Assembly (NCBI RefSeq): GCF_004295125.1
Contig: NZ_CP036170.1
Location: 1,669,501 to 1,733,500 of the forward strand
Direction of reading: 5' to 3'
Source: [Clostridium] scindens ATCC 35704
GTDB taxonomy: Bacteria; Bacillota; Clostridia; Lachnospirales; Lachnospiraceae
Length of the DNA: 64,000 bases
Each line of letters opens with the position of its first letter. Positions within the stretch are counted from its first letter, which is position 1. The position numbers were made by a program, and so were the translations under genes. Under the pieces are notes generated by a model. It saw nothing but the letters and a program-made list of their open reading frames with translations. It searched no databases and was not told where the DNA came from. Positions 25,230 through 31,996 of the stretch are shown piece by piece.

Positions 25230-26246
25230 ATGAAGGAAAAGAAAAGTTTTTTTAAACTGATGCAGAGAATTCCTGGCGGATTAATTATCGTTCCTATGCT
25301 GGTGGGTGTGCTTGCAAACACGTTTATACCGGATGTATTAGAGATTGGTGGATTTACGACAGGAATGTTTAAGTCAGGAACGGCCTGTCTGCTGGGCATG
25401 TTTTTGCTGCTGAACGGAGCTTCTATTGATGTTAAGAAGATAGGAATGCCACTGTATAAGGGATTCGTTTTAACATTGATGAAGTTCATCTTTGGTGTTG
25501 CGTTTGGCCTGCTGGTTACCAAATTGTGCGGTGTGGCAGGATTTGCGGGGATTACTCCGATGGCAATCATTGCAGCACTCACTAACTCCGCAGGAGGATT
25601 ATATTTGGGACTTGCACAGCAGTATGGTGATGAGACGGATGCGGGAGCAATTTCGATTCTGTCATTAAATGACGGTCCGTTCTTTACTATGATTGCAATG
25701 GGAACAGCGGGTATGGCATCCATTCCGATTTATGCATTTATTGCAACTTTGATTCCTTTGATCATTGGTATTATCTGGGGCAATCTGGATGATACTTTCC
25801 GAAAGGTAGCTGCAGATGCGATGCCGATTATCACATTCTTTATGATGATTCCAATTGGAGCGGGAATGAGCCTGATGAGTCTGGTACAGGGCGGCATGGC
25901 AGGATTGATTCTGGCAATGATATCAGCATTGACAGCATTTCTGTTCTATTTTGTATACCAGCTTCTTCTTCCTAAGAATAAGCGGAATGCAATGGGAGCA
26001 GCAATTGGAACGACAGCAGCGAATGCGACAAGTGTACCGGCATCTGTGGCAGAGGTGGATCCAACTTGGGAGCCATATGCAGGCACGGCAACGGCGCAGG
26101 TCGCCGTGGCAGCGATTGTAACAGCGTTTACAGCACCGATCATAACTTCTATGTGTGATAAGCGTATGAGAAAAAAGAAACTGGGTATTTACTCAGAGGA
26201 AGCGATTGCTGAACGGGAAACGATGGCACAAACCCAAGCGCAGTAA
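25230..26246 (+). CDS. 2-keto-3-deoxygluconate permease family transporter (KdgT-like)
   Basis: The 338-residue protein has about ten membrane segments and matches the KdgT family of proton-coupled sugar-acid permeases. Typical stretches are RIPGGLIIVPMLVGVLANTF near the start, FGLLVTKLCGVAG, TNSAGGLYLGLAQQYGDETDAGAISILSLNDGPF in shorter pieces, and the late AAIGTTAANATSVPA. The ATG at 25230 has AAGGAGG 7 bases upstream; earlier in-frame codons lack a site. It is the only transporter of the operon, so the substrate is probably an acidic sugar derivative. Confidence 0.88.
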   Translation: MKEKKSFFKLMQRIPGGLIIVPMLVGVLANTFIPDVLEIGGFTTGMFKSGTACLLGMFLLLNGASIDVKKIGMPLYKGFVLTLMKFIFGVAFGLLVTKLCGVAGFAGITPMAIIAALTNSAGGLYLGLAQQYGDETDAGAISILSLNDGPFFTMIAMGTAGMASIPIYAFIATLIPLIIGIIWGNLDDTFRKVAADAMPIITFFMMIPIGAGMSLMSLVQGGMAGLILAMISALTAFLFYFVYQLLLPKNKRNAMGAAIGTTAANATSVPASVAEVDPTWEPYAGTATAQVAVAAIVTAFTAPIITSMCDKRMRKKKLGIYSEEAIAERETMAQTQAQ

Positions 26247-26310
26247 AGCCCTTTGATTAAGGTTATAAAAATATAATATAACAATTTTAATGAAAGAGAG
26301 GATTATTATT

Positions 26311-27309
26311 ATGTCACTAACAATCAGACCACTTAATTCTGGTTACATTCCAACAAAACCACTGGAGTATTGGTATCATTTTTCCTGTAAAAAATATGTA
26401 GAAAAGATGGGGATCTCGAATGAATCTGATCAGTTGCCGGATTTCACATTTTTAATTGAGGGAGGCGAGAAACTTGTCCTGGTTGATACGGGTATGTCCT
26501 GGAATGAACATGCAGATAAATATCATCATGGACCGTCCATGCAGAGACCAGGAATTGATGATATCGAATCTCGTCTGGCTCAAGTGGGTTACAAACCGGA
26601 AGATGTAGACATTGTATTGTTTACACATCTTCATTGGGATCACGTTTTCTATATTGAAAAGTTTACGAATGCACGTTTCATCTGCAATGAAGCAGAATGG
26701 AATTATGCACATAATCCGGTTCCGCTGCACTATAAGTCTTATTGCCGACCAATTATTGCGAAAGACGGGGATGTTACAGTGGGTGATGAATTTGTCGCAC
26801 CTTATGATGCACCGGGGGTGAAGGAACGTTTTGAGACGGTAAGAGGTGAAGTGGAGATTATTCCGGGTGTCAGTGTCTATGAATCATTCGGCCATTGTCC
26901 GGGACATATGAGCATTGCTGTTCAGACAGAAGATGGTCCTTACTTCTGTGTAGGGGATTCAGTATTTGTAATGGGTAATATTGATGCGCCACAGGCTATG
27001 CAGGATGAATTGCACTATGATATCTGCCCGCCGGGACGCTTTGTAGATATTGTTGCTGCATGGGAGACGGTTCGTGATCATGTGCGCCGCTGTAAAGAAG
27101 CGGGAGTTGATCCTCACAAACATCTGCTGCTGGCCCATGATGTTATTTTATCTGCCGCAGTAGAAAAATATGAGGATTCTCATGATAATAAGATTCCGGT
27201 AATCGGGACAAAAGACAGTGACTTTGTATTTGATGAATTCAAAACTGCAATCATCGATAAAGATGCTAAAAAAGCAGCAGCAAAGGCACAAACAAAATAT
27301 TTTAGTTAA
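26311..27309 (+). CDS. Metallo-beta-lactamase-fold hydrolase (lactonase-like)
   Basis: The 332-residue protein has the MBL metal-binding motif THLHWDH at about residue 105, a later His in GHCPGHMSI, an Asp in VGDSVF and a C-terminal His in LAHDV. Overall it resembles the N-acyl-homoserine-lactonase-like branch. Between a sugar-acid permease and an aldolase it more likely opens a sugar lactone than a signal molecule; that is inference. The ATG at 26311 follows GAGAGG; the frame opens at 26290 without a better site. Confidence 0.82.
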   Translation: MSLTIRPLNSGYIPTKPLEYWYHFSCKKYVEKMGISNESDQLPDFTFLIEGGEKLVLVDTGMSWNEHADKYHHGPSMQRPGIDDIESRLAQVGYKPEDVDIVLFTHLHWDHVFYIEKFTNARFICNEAEWNYAHNPVPLHYKSYCRPIIAKDGDVTVGDEFVAPYDAPGVKERFETVRGEVEIIPGVSVYESFGHCPGHMSIAVQTEDGPYFCVGDSVFVMGNIDAPQAMQDELHYDICPPGRFVDIVAAWETVRDHVRRCKEAGVDPHKHLLLAHDVILSAAVEKYEDSHDNKIPVIGTKDSDFVFDEFKTAIIDKDAKKAAAKAQTKYFS

Positions 27310-27331
27310 TTATTTGTTGCGTAATGTTCTG

Positions 27332-27364
27332 TTGTGAAGACTGTCAATCGGATAGTCTTCACAA
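27332..27364 (+). repeat. Strong intra-operon hairpin
   Basis: TTGTGAAGACT pairs perfectly with AGTCTTCACAA around an 11-base loop, in the 84-base gap between the MBL hydrolase and the UPF0261 gene. No T run follows, so it is more likely an mRNA processing or stability element than a terminator. Confidence 0.6.
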
Positions 27365-27393
27365 TGTGTATATAGAAGAAATGGTGAAAAAGT

Positions 27394-28644
27394 ATGAAAA
27401 CAATAGCGATTATTGAAAGTTGCGATACAAAATATAAAGAAGCAGAATTTATTAGTAATTTTATAAAAAAGGAAGATTTGAATACTTTAGTTCTTAATAC
27501 AGCGACAGGACCGGATCCCTCGTATAATTATGACATTTCCAGAGAAGAAATTGCACAAGCATATGGAACTTCATGGTCAGAGATGGAGCCGAAATCAAAG
27601 GGAGAAAAGATTGATTTCATGAAGGATGCGGTTGCAGATTATGTTGAAAAACTGTATTTGGAAGGGAAAATTGATGGAATTATTTCCGTAGGAGGTTTAC
27701 AGAACACAGTCATGGCAGCGAACGCCATGCAGAGACTTCCTATTGGTTTTCCAAAGGTCATAGCTACAACCGTTGCCAGTGGAACCAGAAAGTTTGATTT
27801 GGTAGTAGGGGATAAGGATATTACGGTTATGCCGGCAATCTGCGATTTTACAGGTCTGAATATTGTAACACGTCAGGTCATTTCCAATGCCTGTGCCTGT
27901 TGTGTGGGCATGGTAAAATGTGCAGGGAAAGTGTTAAAAAAAGGAGACAAACCAGTTGTGGCTGTTACTTTGATGGGAGTAACAAATAACGGTGCTGTTG
28001 AGGCTGTAGAAGAATTAGAAAGGGTAGGGTTGGAAGTGATTGGATTCCATGCAACCGGAGTTGGCGGTGCGACGATGGAAAATATGGCTGCAAGCGGAAT
28101 GGTAGATGGGATTCTGGATTTGACGCTTCATGAGTTGACATCGGAGTATTTTGGCGGTGGATTTTCTTATGGACCAAGATCAAGTATCCGTCTGGTAGAG
28201 TCTGTTGAAAAAAAGGTACCTTTGGTTATTAGTCTGGGAGGTTTGGATTTTGTTGATTTTAGTACGAATGAACTTCCGGGACGTATGGATGAAAGGAAAT
28301 ATATGCTGCATAATGCCAATACAGCGCATATCAAGATCCTTCCGGATGAGGCTGAAGCGCTCGGTAAGATTCTGGTGGAGAGACTTAGTAAAGTAACCTA
28401 TCCGATTAAACTATTAATTCCTACAAAAGGAATGAGGCATAATACACAGGAAGGACAGGAGTTATATTCACCAGAGAGTGATAGTGTGCTGATTCAGACA
28501 ATTATTAACAATGTAAATGATAATGTAGAAGTTATTGTAATTCCACATAATCTGGATACGAAAGAATTCGGGATTAAAGCAGCACATTATATGATAGATG
28601 AAATGAAACAAAGAGGTAAATTGTCACAGGATTTTTCTTATTAG
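27394..28644 (+). CDS. Tm-1-like ATP-binding domain protein (UPF0261)
   Basis: The 416-residue protein spans the full UPF0261/Tm-1-like unit. It begins KTIAIIESCDTKYKEAEFI, with the family signature that includes LVLNTATGPDP, a Gly-rich stretch IDGIISVGGLQNTVM and VIATTVASGTRKF, and a second Rossmann-like half with VAVTLMGVTNNGAVEAVEELE and HATGVGGATMENMAASG. The plant Tm-1 N-terminal domain binds ATP; the bacterial function is not established. In this operon, which has no recognised sugar kinase, it is the only ATP-binding enzyme. The start follows an AGAAGAAATGG stretch with a weak site. Confidence 0.85.
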   Translation: MKTIAIIESCDTKYKEAEFISNFIKKEDLNTLVLNTATGPDPSYNYDISREEIAQAYGTSWSEMEPKSKGEKIDFMKDAVADYVEKLYLEGKIDGIISVGGLQNTVMAANAMQRLPIGFPKVIATTVASGTRKFDLVVGDKDITVMPAICDFTGLNIVTRQVISNACACCVGMVKCAGKVLKKGDKPVVAVTLMGVTNNGAVEAVEELERVGLEVIGFHATGVGGATMENMAASGMVDGILDLTLHELTSEYFGGGFSYGPRSSIRLVESVEKKVPLVISLGGLDFVDFSTNELPGRMDERKYMLHNANTAHIKILPDEAEALGKILVERLSKVTYPIKLLIPTKGMRHNTQEGQELYSPESDSVLIQTIINNVNDNVEVIVIPHNLDTKEFGIKAAHYMIDEMKQRGKLSQDFSY

Positions 28645-28669
28645 GGCACGAGAATTAGGAGGTATATCG

Positions 28670-29275
28670 ATGACTCAGGAAGTATATGAAATAGCAGAAA
28701 AACTTGTTATTGCAAGCAAAAGAGCGTATAATAGAGGAATACAGACTGGCAGTGGCGGCAATGTAAGCGCCAGAATTCCAGGGACTGAGACAATGCTTGT
28801 GAAGGCGAGCGGCGGCTCGCTAGGTGACTGTACACCCGAGGGATTTTTGATTACTGATTTCGAAGGAAACTTAATTGAAGGGGATGGAAAGCCAACCAGA
28901 GAAGCGTTGCTGCATGGATATATCTACAAACTTCGGCCGGATGTCAATGCGGTTGTACATGTACATTCACCGTATGCAATTGGGTGGTCTTCTTCTAAGA
29001 AGGATCTGCCGCTCGTAACCTGGCATGCACAGCTTAAGAATCCGGCTGCGTATCCAACGCTGGATGTACACGCGGCGATGGTTCGAACTGAAGATGTTCC
29101 GATGGTCGAAGAGATGTTTAAGAAGACATCGGATATATCAGCATTTCTATTGGCCGATCACGGTGTGGTTGCAATGGGTAAAGATGCTCTTGCAGCAGAA
29201 CACACAGCGGAATTGGTAGAGGAGACTGCACAGGTAGCGATTCTGGATAAACTGGTAGAGAAGCTCGGTCTGTAA
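28670..29275 (+). CDS. Class II aldolase/adducin family protein (AraD/FucA-like)
   Basis: The 201-residue enzyme has the class II aldolase Zn site: HVH in NAVVHVHSPYA (about residue 95) and a third His in LLADHGVVAMG (about residue 160), with the conserved acid in KPTREALLHGY and the phosphate-binding SGGNVSAR near the N terminus. Relatives cleave L-fuculose-1-phosphate, epimerise L-ribulose-5-phosphate or decarboxylate 3-oxo-tetronate-4-phosphate (OtnC). With two C4-type isomerases beside it, the OtnC-like or aldol role on a C4/C5 phosphate is plausible. AGGAGG precedes the ATG. Confidence 0.88.
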   Translation: MTQEVYEIAEKLVIASKRAYNRGIQTGSGGNVSARIPGTETMLVKASGGSLGDCTPEGFLITDFEGNLIEGDGKPTREALLHGYIYKLRPDVNAVVHVHSPYAIGWSSSKKDLPLVTWHAQLKNPAAYPTLDVHAAMVRTEDVPMVEEMFKKTSDISAFLLADHGVVAMGKDALAAEHTAELVEETAQVAILDKLVEKLGL

Positions 29276-29305
29276 ATAAAGGAAAGATGAAGAGTTATAC
29301 CGGAT

Positions 29306-30016
29306 ATGAATAGTAGAGTGACAATGAACCAGGAAGATTCAATGATACTGCAGAGGGATACATTTCCGATGCAGGTATTAAATAAATTGATGGATTGGAT
29401 TATGGACGGGAAATTAAAAATGGGAGAAAAGCTAAATACCGAAGAACTTGCAAGACAGCTTGGTGTAAGCAGGATGCCGATTAGAGAGGCATTGAATAGG
29501 CTGGAGAAGATGGGATTAGCAGAATCAGTACCCTATGTAGGTATGAAATTAGTATCCCTGACGCAGGATGACCTTTTGCAGATATATCAGATGCGTCAGT
29601 TTCTGGAACCTTTAGCAGCAGGCAGAGCATGTGAGAAGATTACAGAAGAAGACGTACAAGAGCTGGAGGCTATACATGGGGAATATATACAGATTGTTGA
29701 GCAGCCAGAATTGAATGCTAAGGAGTTGTATCTGCAGAATCGGAAATTCCATTTTAAGATTTATTCTATCAGCGATATGAATAGAGTATGTTCAGTCATT
29801 GAATCATTGTGGGATACATTATCATTTTTTAAACTGATCTATGGTCGAGATGTTATCAAGAATAAAACTGGTGTGCCTAAGATGATTGCAGAACACCAGA
29901 GTTATATTGATGCCTTGAAAAAGAGAGATGCTGAAACTTTGAAGCGGTCATTGTATGAGAACCTGGCTGAGAGGATAGAAGGTATTTCGCGGGAAACAGA
30001 TTTTTATATAGTGTAA
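29306..30016 (+). CDS. GntR-family regulator (FCD/FadR type)
   Basis: The 236-residue protein has an N-terminal GntR winged helix (about residues 20-85; LNTEELARQLGVSRMPIREALNRLEKMG in sequence) and an all-helical FCD effector domain (DDLLQIYQMRQFLEPLAAGRA onward). FCD regulators usually bind carboxylates or sugar acids and repress the catabolic operon in which they are encoded. In-frame ATG codons at 29306, 29324 and 29342 are all possible starts and no strong ribosome site chooses among them. Confidence 0.88.
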   Translation: MNSRVTMNQEDSMILQRDTFPMQVLNKLMDWIMDGKLKMGEKLNTEELARQLGVSRMPIREALNRLEKMGLAESVPYVGMKLVSLTQDDLLQIYQMRQFLEPLAAGRACEKITEEDVQELEAIHGEYIQIVEQPELNAKELYLQNRKFHFKIYSISDMNRVCSVIESLWDTLSFFKLIYGRDVIKNKTGVPKMIAEHQSYIDALKKRDAETLKRSLYENLAERIEGISRETDFYIV

Positions 30017-30027
30017 AAGGAGAACTT

Positions 30028-30264
30028 ATGAAGATAAAAAAGGTTACGAATGCGCCGGAGTTTTTTAAAGTAGTGGATAGCTGCCAGGGGAGGGTTGAAC
30101 TTTTAACTGGGGAAGGAGACAGACTGAACCTGAAGTCTAAACTGTGTCAATATCTGTCTATGTCGCAGATCTTCTCCAGAAGCGAGGAACTTCATCTGGA
30201 GATTGTGGCAAGTGAGGAAAAGGATTTACAGAAATTATATAAGTATTTTTCGCAATATGAATAA
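30028..30264 (+). CDS. HPr-like domain protein without the phosphorylatable His
   Basis: The 78-residue protein has the length and strand/helix order of HPr (PTS phosphocarrier), including a central stretch LNLKSKLCQYLSMSQIF that aligns with the NAKSIMGVMSL region around regulatory Ser46. The active-site segment, normally GIHARPA, reads NAPEFFKVVDSC and has no His, so it cannot carry phosphate from enzyme I. AAGGAG precedes the ATG. As last gene of the operon it may be a catabolite-control partner of the Crh type or a structural relic; this is inference. Confidence 0.7.
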   Translation: MKIKKVTNAPEFFKVVDSCQGRVELLTGEGDRLNLKSKLCQYLSMSQIFSRSEELHLEIVASEEKDLQKLYKYFSQYE

Positions 30265-30287
30265 ATAGACATCAAAACTGTTGGAAT

Positions 30288-30313
30288 GGGAGCTTTGTAT
30301 AAGCTCCCAATAT
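30288..30313 (+). terminator. Hairpin ending the operon
   Basis: GGGAGCTT and AAGCTCCC pair around a 5-base loop. The following AATATACC is a weak T tract. It lies between the HPr-like gene and the convergent acetyltransferase and could serve both. Confidence 0.5.
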
Positions 30314-30317
30314 ACCT

Positions 30318-30821
30318 TTATTGGATTTCATACGTCAGGATATAATCATCCATCACAAACCCATTCCCTATATCAGTCATTTGAGCATCTGTAATTACGA
30401 ATCCCAAGTGGTTATAAATTGCCAGTGTATTCGCATTATACTTATTACAAGTCAGCCAGATCTTTTTATGCCCCCGTTCTTTACAGAGATTAATCAGGAA
30501 ATTCATTGCTTCCGTAGCGAGATGCTGTCCGCGGAAGTCTTTTTTTATGTAAAGTTTGCTTAAGAAGAGTGCGTCCTCCTCTGGATGAATGCCAGCGTAT
30601 CCGGCTAATGTGTGGGAACTGTAGATCTGGTAATACTCATATCCGTTGTTCTCGACCTGTGATTTGATAGCCGGATGAGACTGGAACTTATTCACCATGT
30701 AATTAACCTGTGCTTCTCCGATAATTGGAGTAAAATGCTGATGCCAGATGTCTTCTGCCAAGGTGGCAATGTCTTGAATCTCACTGTCTGTCTTTGCCTG
30801 CAATATACTTACTGTGTACAT
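30318..30821 (-). CDS. GNAT-family N-acetyltransferase
   Basis: The 167-residue protein is a single GNAT domain. The acetyl-CoA-binding motif is KDFRGQHLATEAMNFLI at about residues 95-111, preceded by ALFLSKLYIKKDF and followed by KKIWLTCNKYNANTLAIYNHLGF, both family hallmarks. It resembles diamine or ribosomal-protein acetyltransferases in general form; substrate unknown. It converges on the sugar-acid operon, and its start lies beside the left copy of the duplicated promoter segment. Confidence 0.88.
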   Translation of the reverse strand: MYTVSILQAKTDSEIQDIATLAEDIWHQHFTPIIGEAQVNYMVNKFQSHPAIKSQVENNGYEYYQIYSSHTLAGYAGIHPEEDALFLSKLYIKKDFRGQHLATEAMNFLINLCKERGHKKIWLTCNKYNANTLAIYNHLGFVITDAQMTDIGNGFVMDDYILTYEIQ

Positions 30822-30835
30822 ACTTCTAACTCCAA

Positions 30836-30914
30836 TTCTTTATAATAGTTTTATAAATAAGCCATTTTTCTTCTGTTATTATACGTGATATAATTGATTC
30901 GTACAATAATGGAA
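30836..30914 (+). repeat. Left copy of a duplicated promoter segment
   Basis: This 79-base stretch aligns with 31184-31262 with about 11 differences counted by eye, including shared AATAGTTTTATAAATAAG and GTGATATAAT. The right copy is the promoter region of the ABC transporter at 31283; the left copy precedes a decayed fragment of the same kind of transporter. Confidence 0.8.
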
Positions 30915-30924
30915 TATTAAAAAT

Positions 30925-31191
30925 TTTAATATTTGGAGGAGAATTTGCTGTTGAAGACAGAGTAACTGACGGTGGTTGGAACGGGAAGCAGTGCGAGTTA
31001 TATTTACCGATGCATATAATGAGAAGATCGAGGCAGTTATGCACCGGATTGAAGGCATCACGGATGAGCGAAGCGAGGCGCGAAGACAGGATATATTAAA
31101 AGCACAGGCGGTATGCTCCTTTCGGGAGAACGGGAACGACTTGGCGGGACGTATTTCTGTCGTGTTCATATTCTTGGCTCCTGTTCTTTAG
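30925..31191 (+). pseudogene. Remnant of a duplicated FtsX-like ABC permease
   Basis: In the frame of 30976-31191 the text FTDAYNEKIEAVMHRIEGIT parallels YTEAYDKKIEEVMDGIEDIT of the intact permease (about residues 220-240), and the next residues (RRQDILKAQA versus RRQQLLDDANA) also agree. After that similarity stops and the frame ends at once. Upstream a GGAGGAG site (from 30935) sits after the copied promoter as in the intact locus. It appears that a second ATPase-permease locus was nearly all deleted, leaving its promoter and one internal piece. No functional product is expected. Confidence 0.65.
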
Positions 31192-31262
31192 AATAGTTTT
31201 ATAAATAAGTCAATTCTCTTCTGCTATTATAAGTGATATAATAAATAGATACAATAATGAAT
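31184..31262 (+). promoter_or_regulatory. Promoter region of the ABC transporter (right repeat copy)
   Basis: TATAAT at 31237-31242 lies 41 bases before the ATPase start; the -35 candidate TTCTCT at 31214-31219 is weak, as in activator-dependent promoters. The segment is the right copy of the 79-base direct repeat. Confidence 0.55.
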
Positions 31263-31282
31263 TCAGAGGTCGGAGGAAGGCA

Positions 31283-31987
31283 ATGGACAGGTTTGTGTCA
31301 TTAGAGGGCGTGAAAAAGGTATACAATATGGGCGAGGTTAAGATCATGGCCGCCGCGGGAATCGACTTCCAGATCAAGAAGGGCGAATTCGCGGTAGTGG
31401 TAGGGCCAAGCGGCGCAGGGAAGACCACGGTTCTTAACATTCTGGGGGGCATGGATACGGCGACGGAAGGGAAGGTCCTGGTGGATGGACAGGATATCGC
31501 TACCTATTCCCAGAAGCAGCTTACAGCGTACCGCAGGGATGACATTGGCTTCGTATTCCAATTCTATAATCTGATCCCTAACCTGACCGCGCTTGAGAAT
31601 GTGGAACTGGCGCTGCAGATATGCAAAGATCCTATGGATGCGGCAGACGTGCTGGAAGAAGTGGGATTGGGGGAGCGGCTGAACAACTTTCCGGCACAGC
31701 TTTCCGGAGGGGAGCAGCAAAGAGTATCGATCGCCAGGGCTTTGGCCAAGAATCCGAAGCTTCTGCTGTGCGACGAGCCCACAGGGGCGCTGGATTACAA
31801 TACAGGAAAAGCCATTCTCAAACTGCTGCAGGATACCTGCCGCAACAAGGGAATGACGGTCATACTGATTACGCATAATTCGGCTATAGCGCCAATGGCG
31901 GATCGCGTGATAAAGATTAAGAACGGAAAAGTTTCTGACATTATAGAGAATAAATATCCTGTATCGGTTGAGACGATAGAGTGGTAG
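31283..31987 (+). CDS. ABC transporter ATP-binding protein (MacB/LolD type)
   Basis: The 234-residue ATPase carries Walker A ([18 protein letters not shown]), the Q-loop region [18 protein letters not shown] typical of the MacB/LolD/Bce branch, the signature [15 protein letters not shown] and Walker [22 protein letters not shown] precedes the ATG. It ends 9 bases before the large FtsX-type permease, with which it must pair; such pairs act in lipoprotein handling, peptide export or as mechanotransmission complexes. Confidence 0.93.
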   Translation: MDRFVSLEGVKKVYNMGEVKIMAAAGIDFQIKKGEFAVVVGPSGAGKTTVLNILGGMDTATEGKVLVDGQDIATYSQKQLTAYRRDDIGFVFQFYNLIPNLTALENVELALQICKDPMDAADVLEEVGLGERLNNFPAQLSGGEQQRVSIARALAKNPKLLLCDEPTGALDYNTGKAILKLLQDTCRNKGMTVILITHNSAIAPMADRVIKIKNGKVSDIIENKYPVSVETIEW

Positions 31988-31996
31988 AGGTGGCGC

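Noticed and set aside
26311-27309. Quorum-quenching AHL lactonase
   Set aside because: The MBL fold resembles AHL lactonases, but the gene lies inside a sugar-acid operon, and AHL signals are not expected in this group.
30976-31191. 71-codon ORF as a functional small protein
   Set aside because: Its first half matches an internal segment of the neighbouring permease and the rest is unrelated, which fits a decayed copy.
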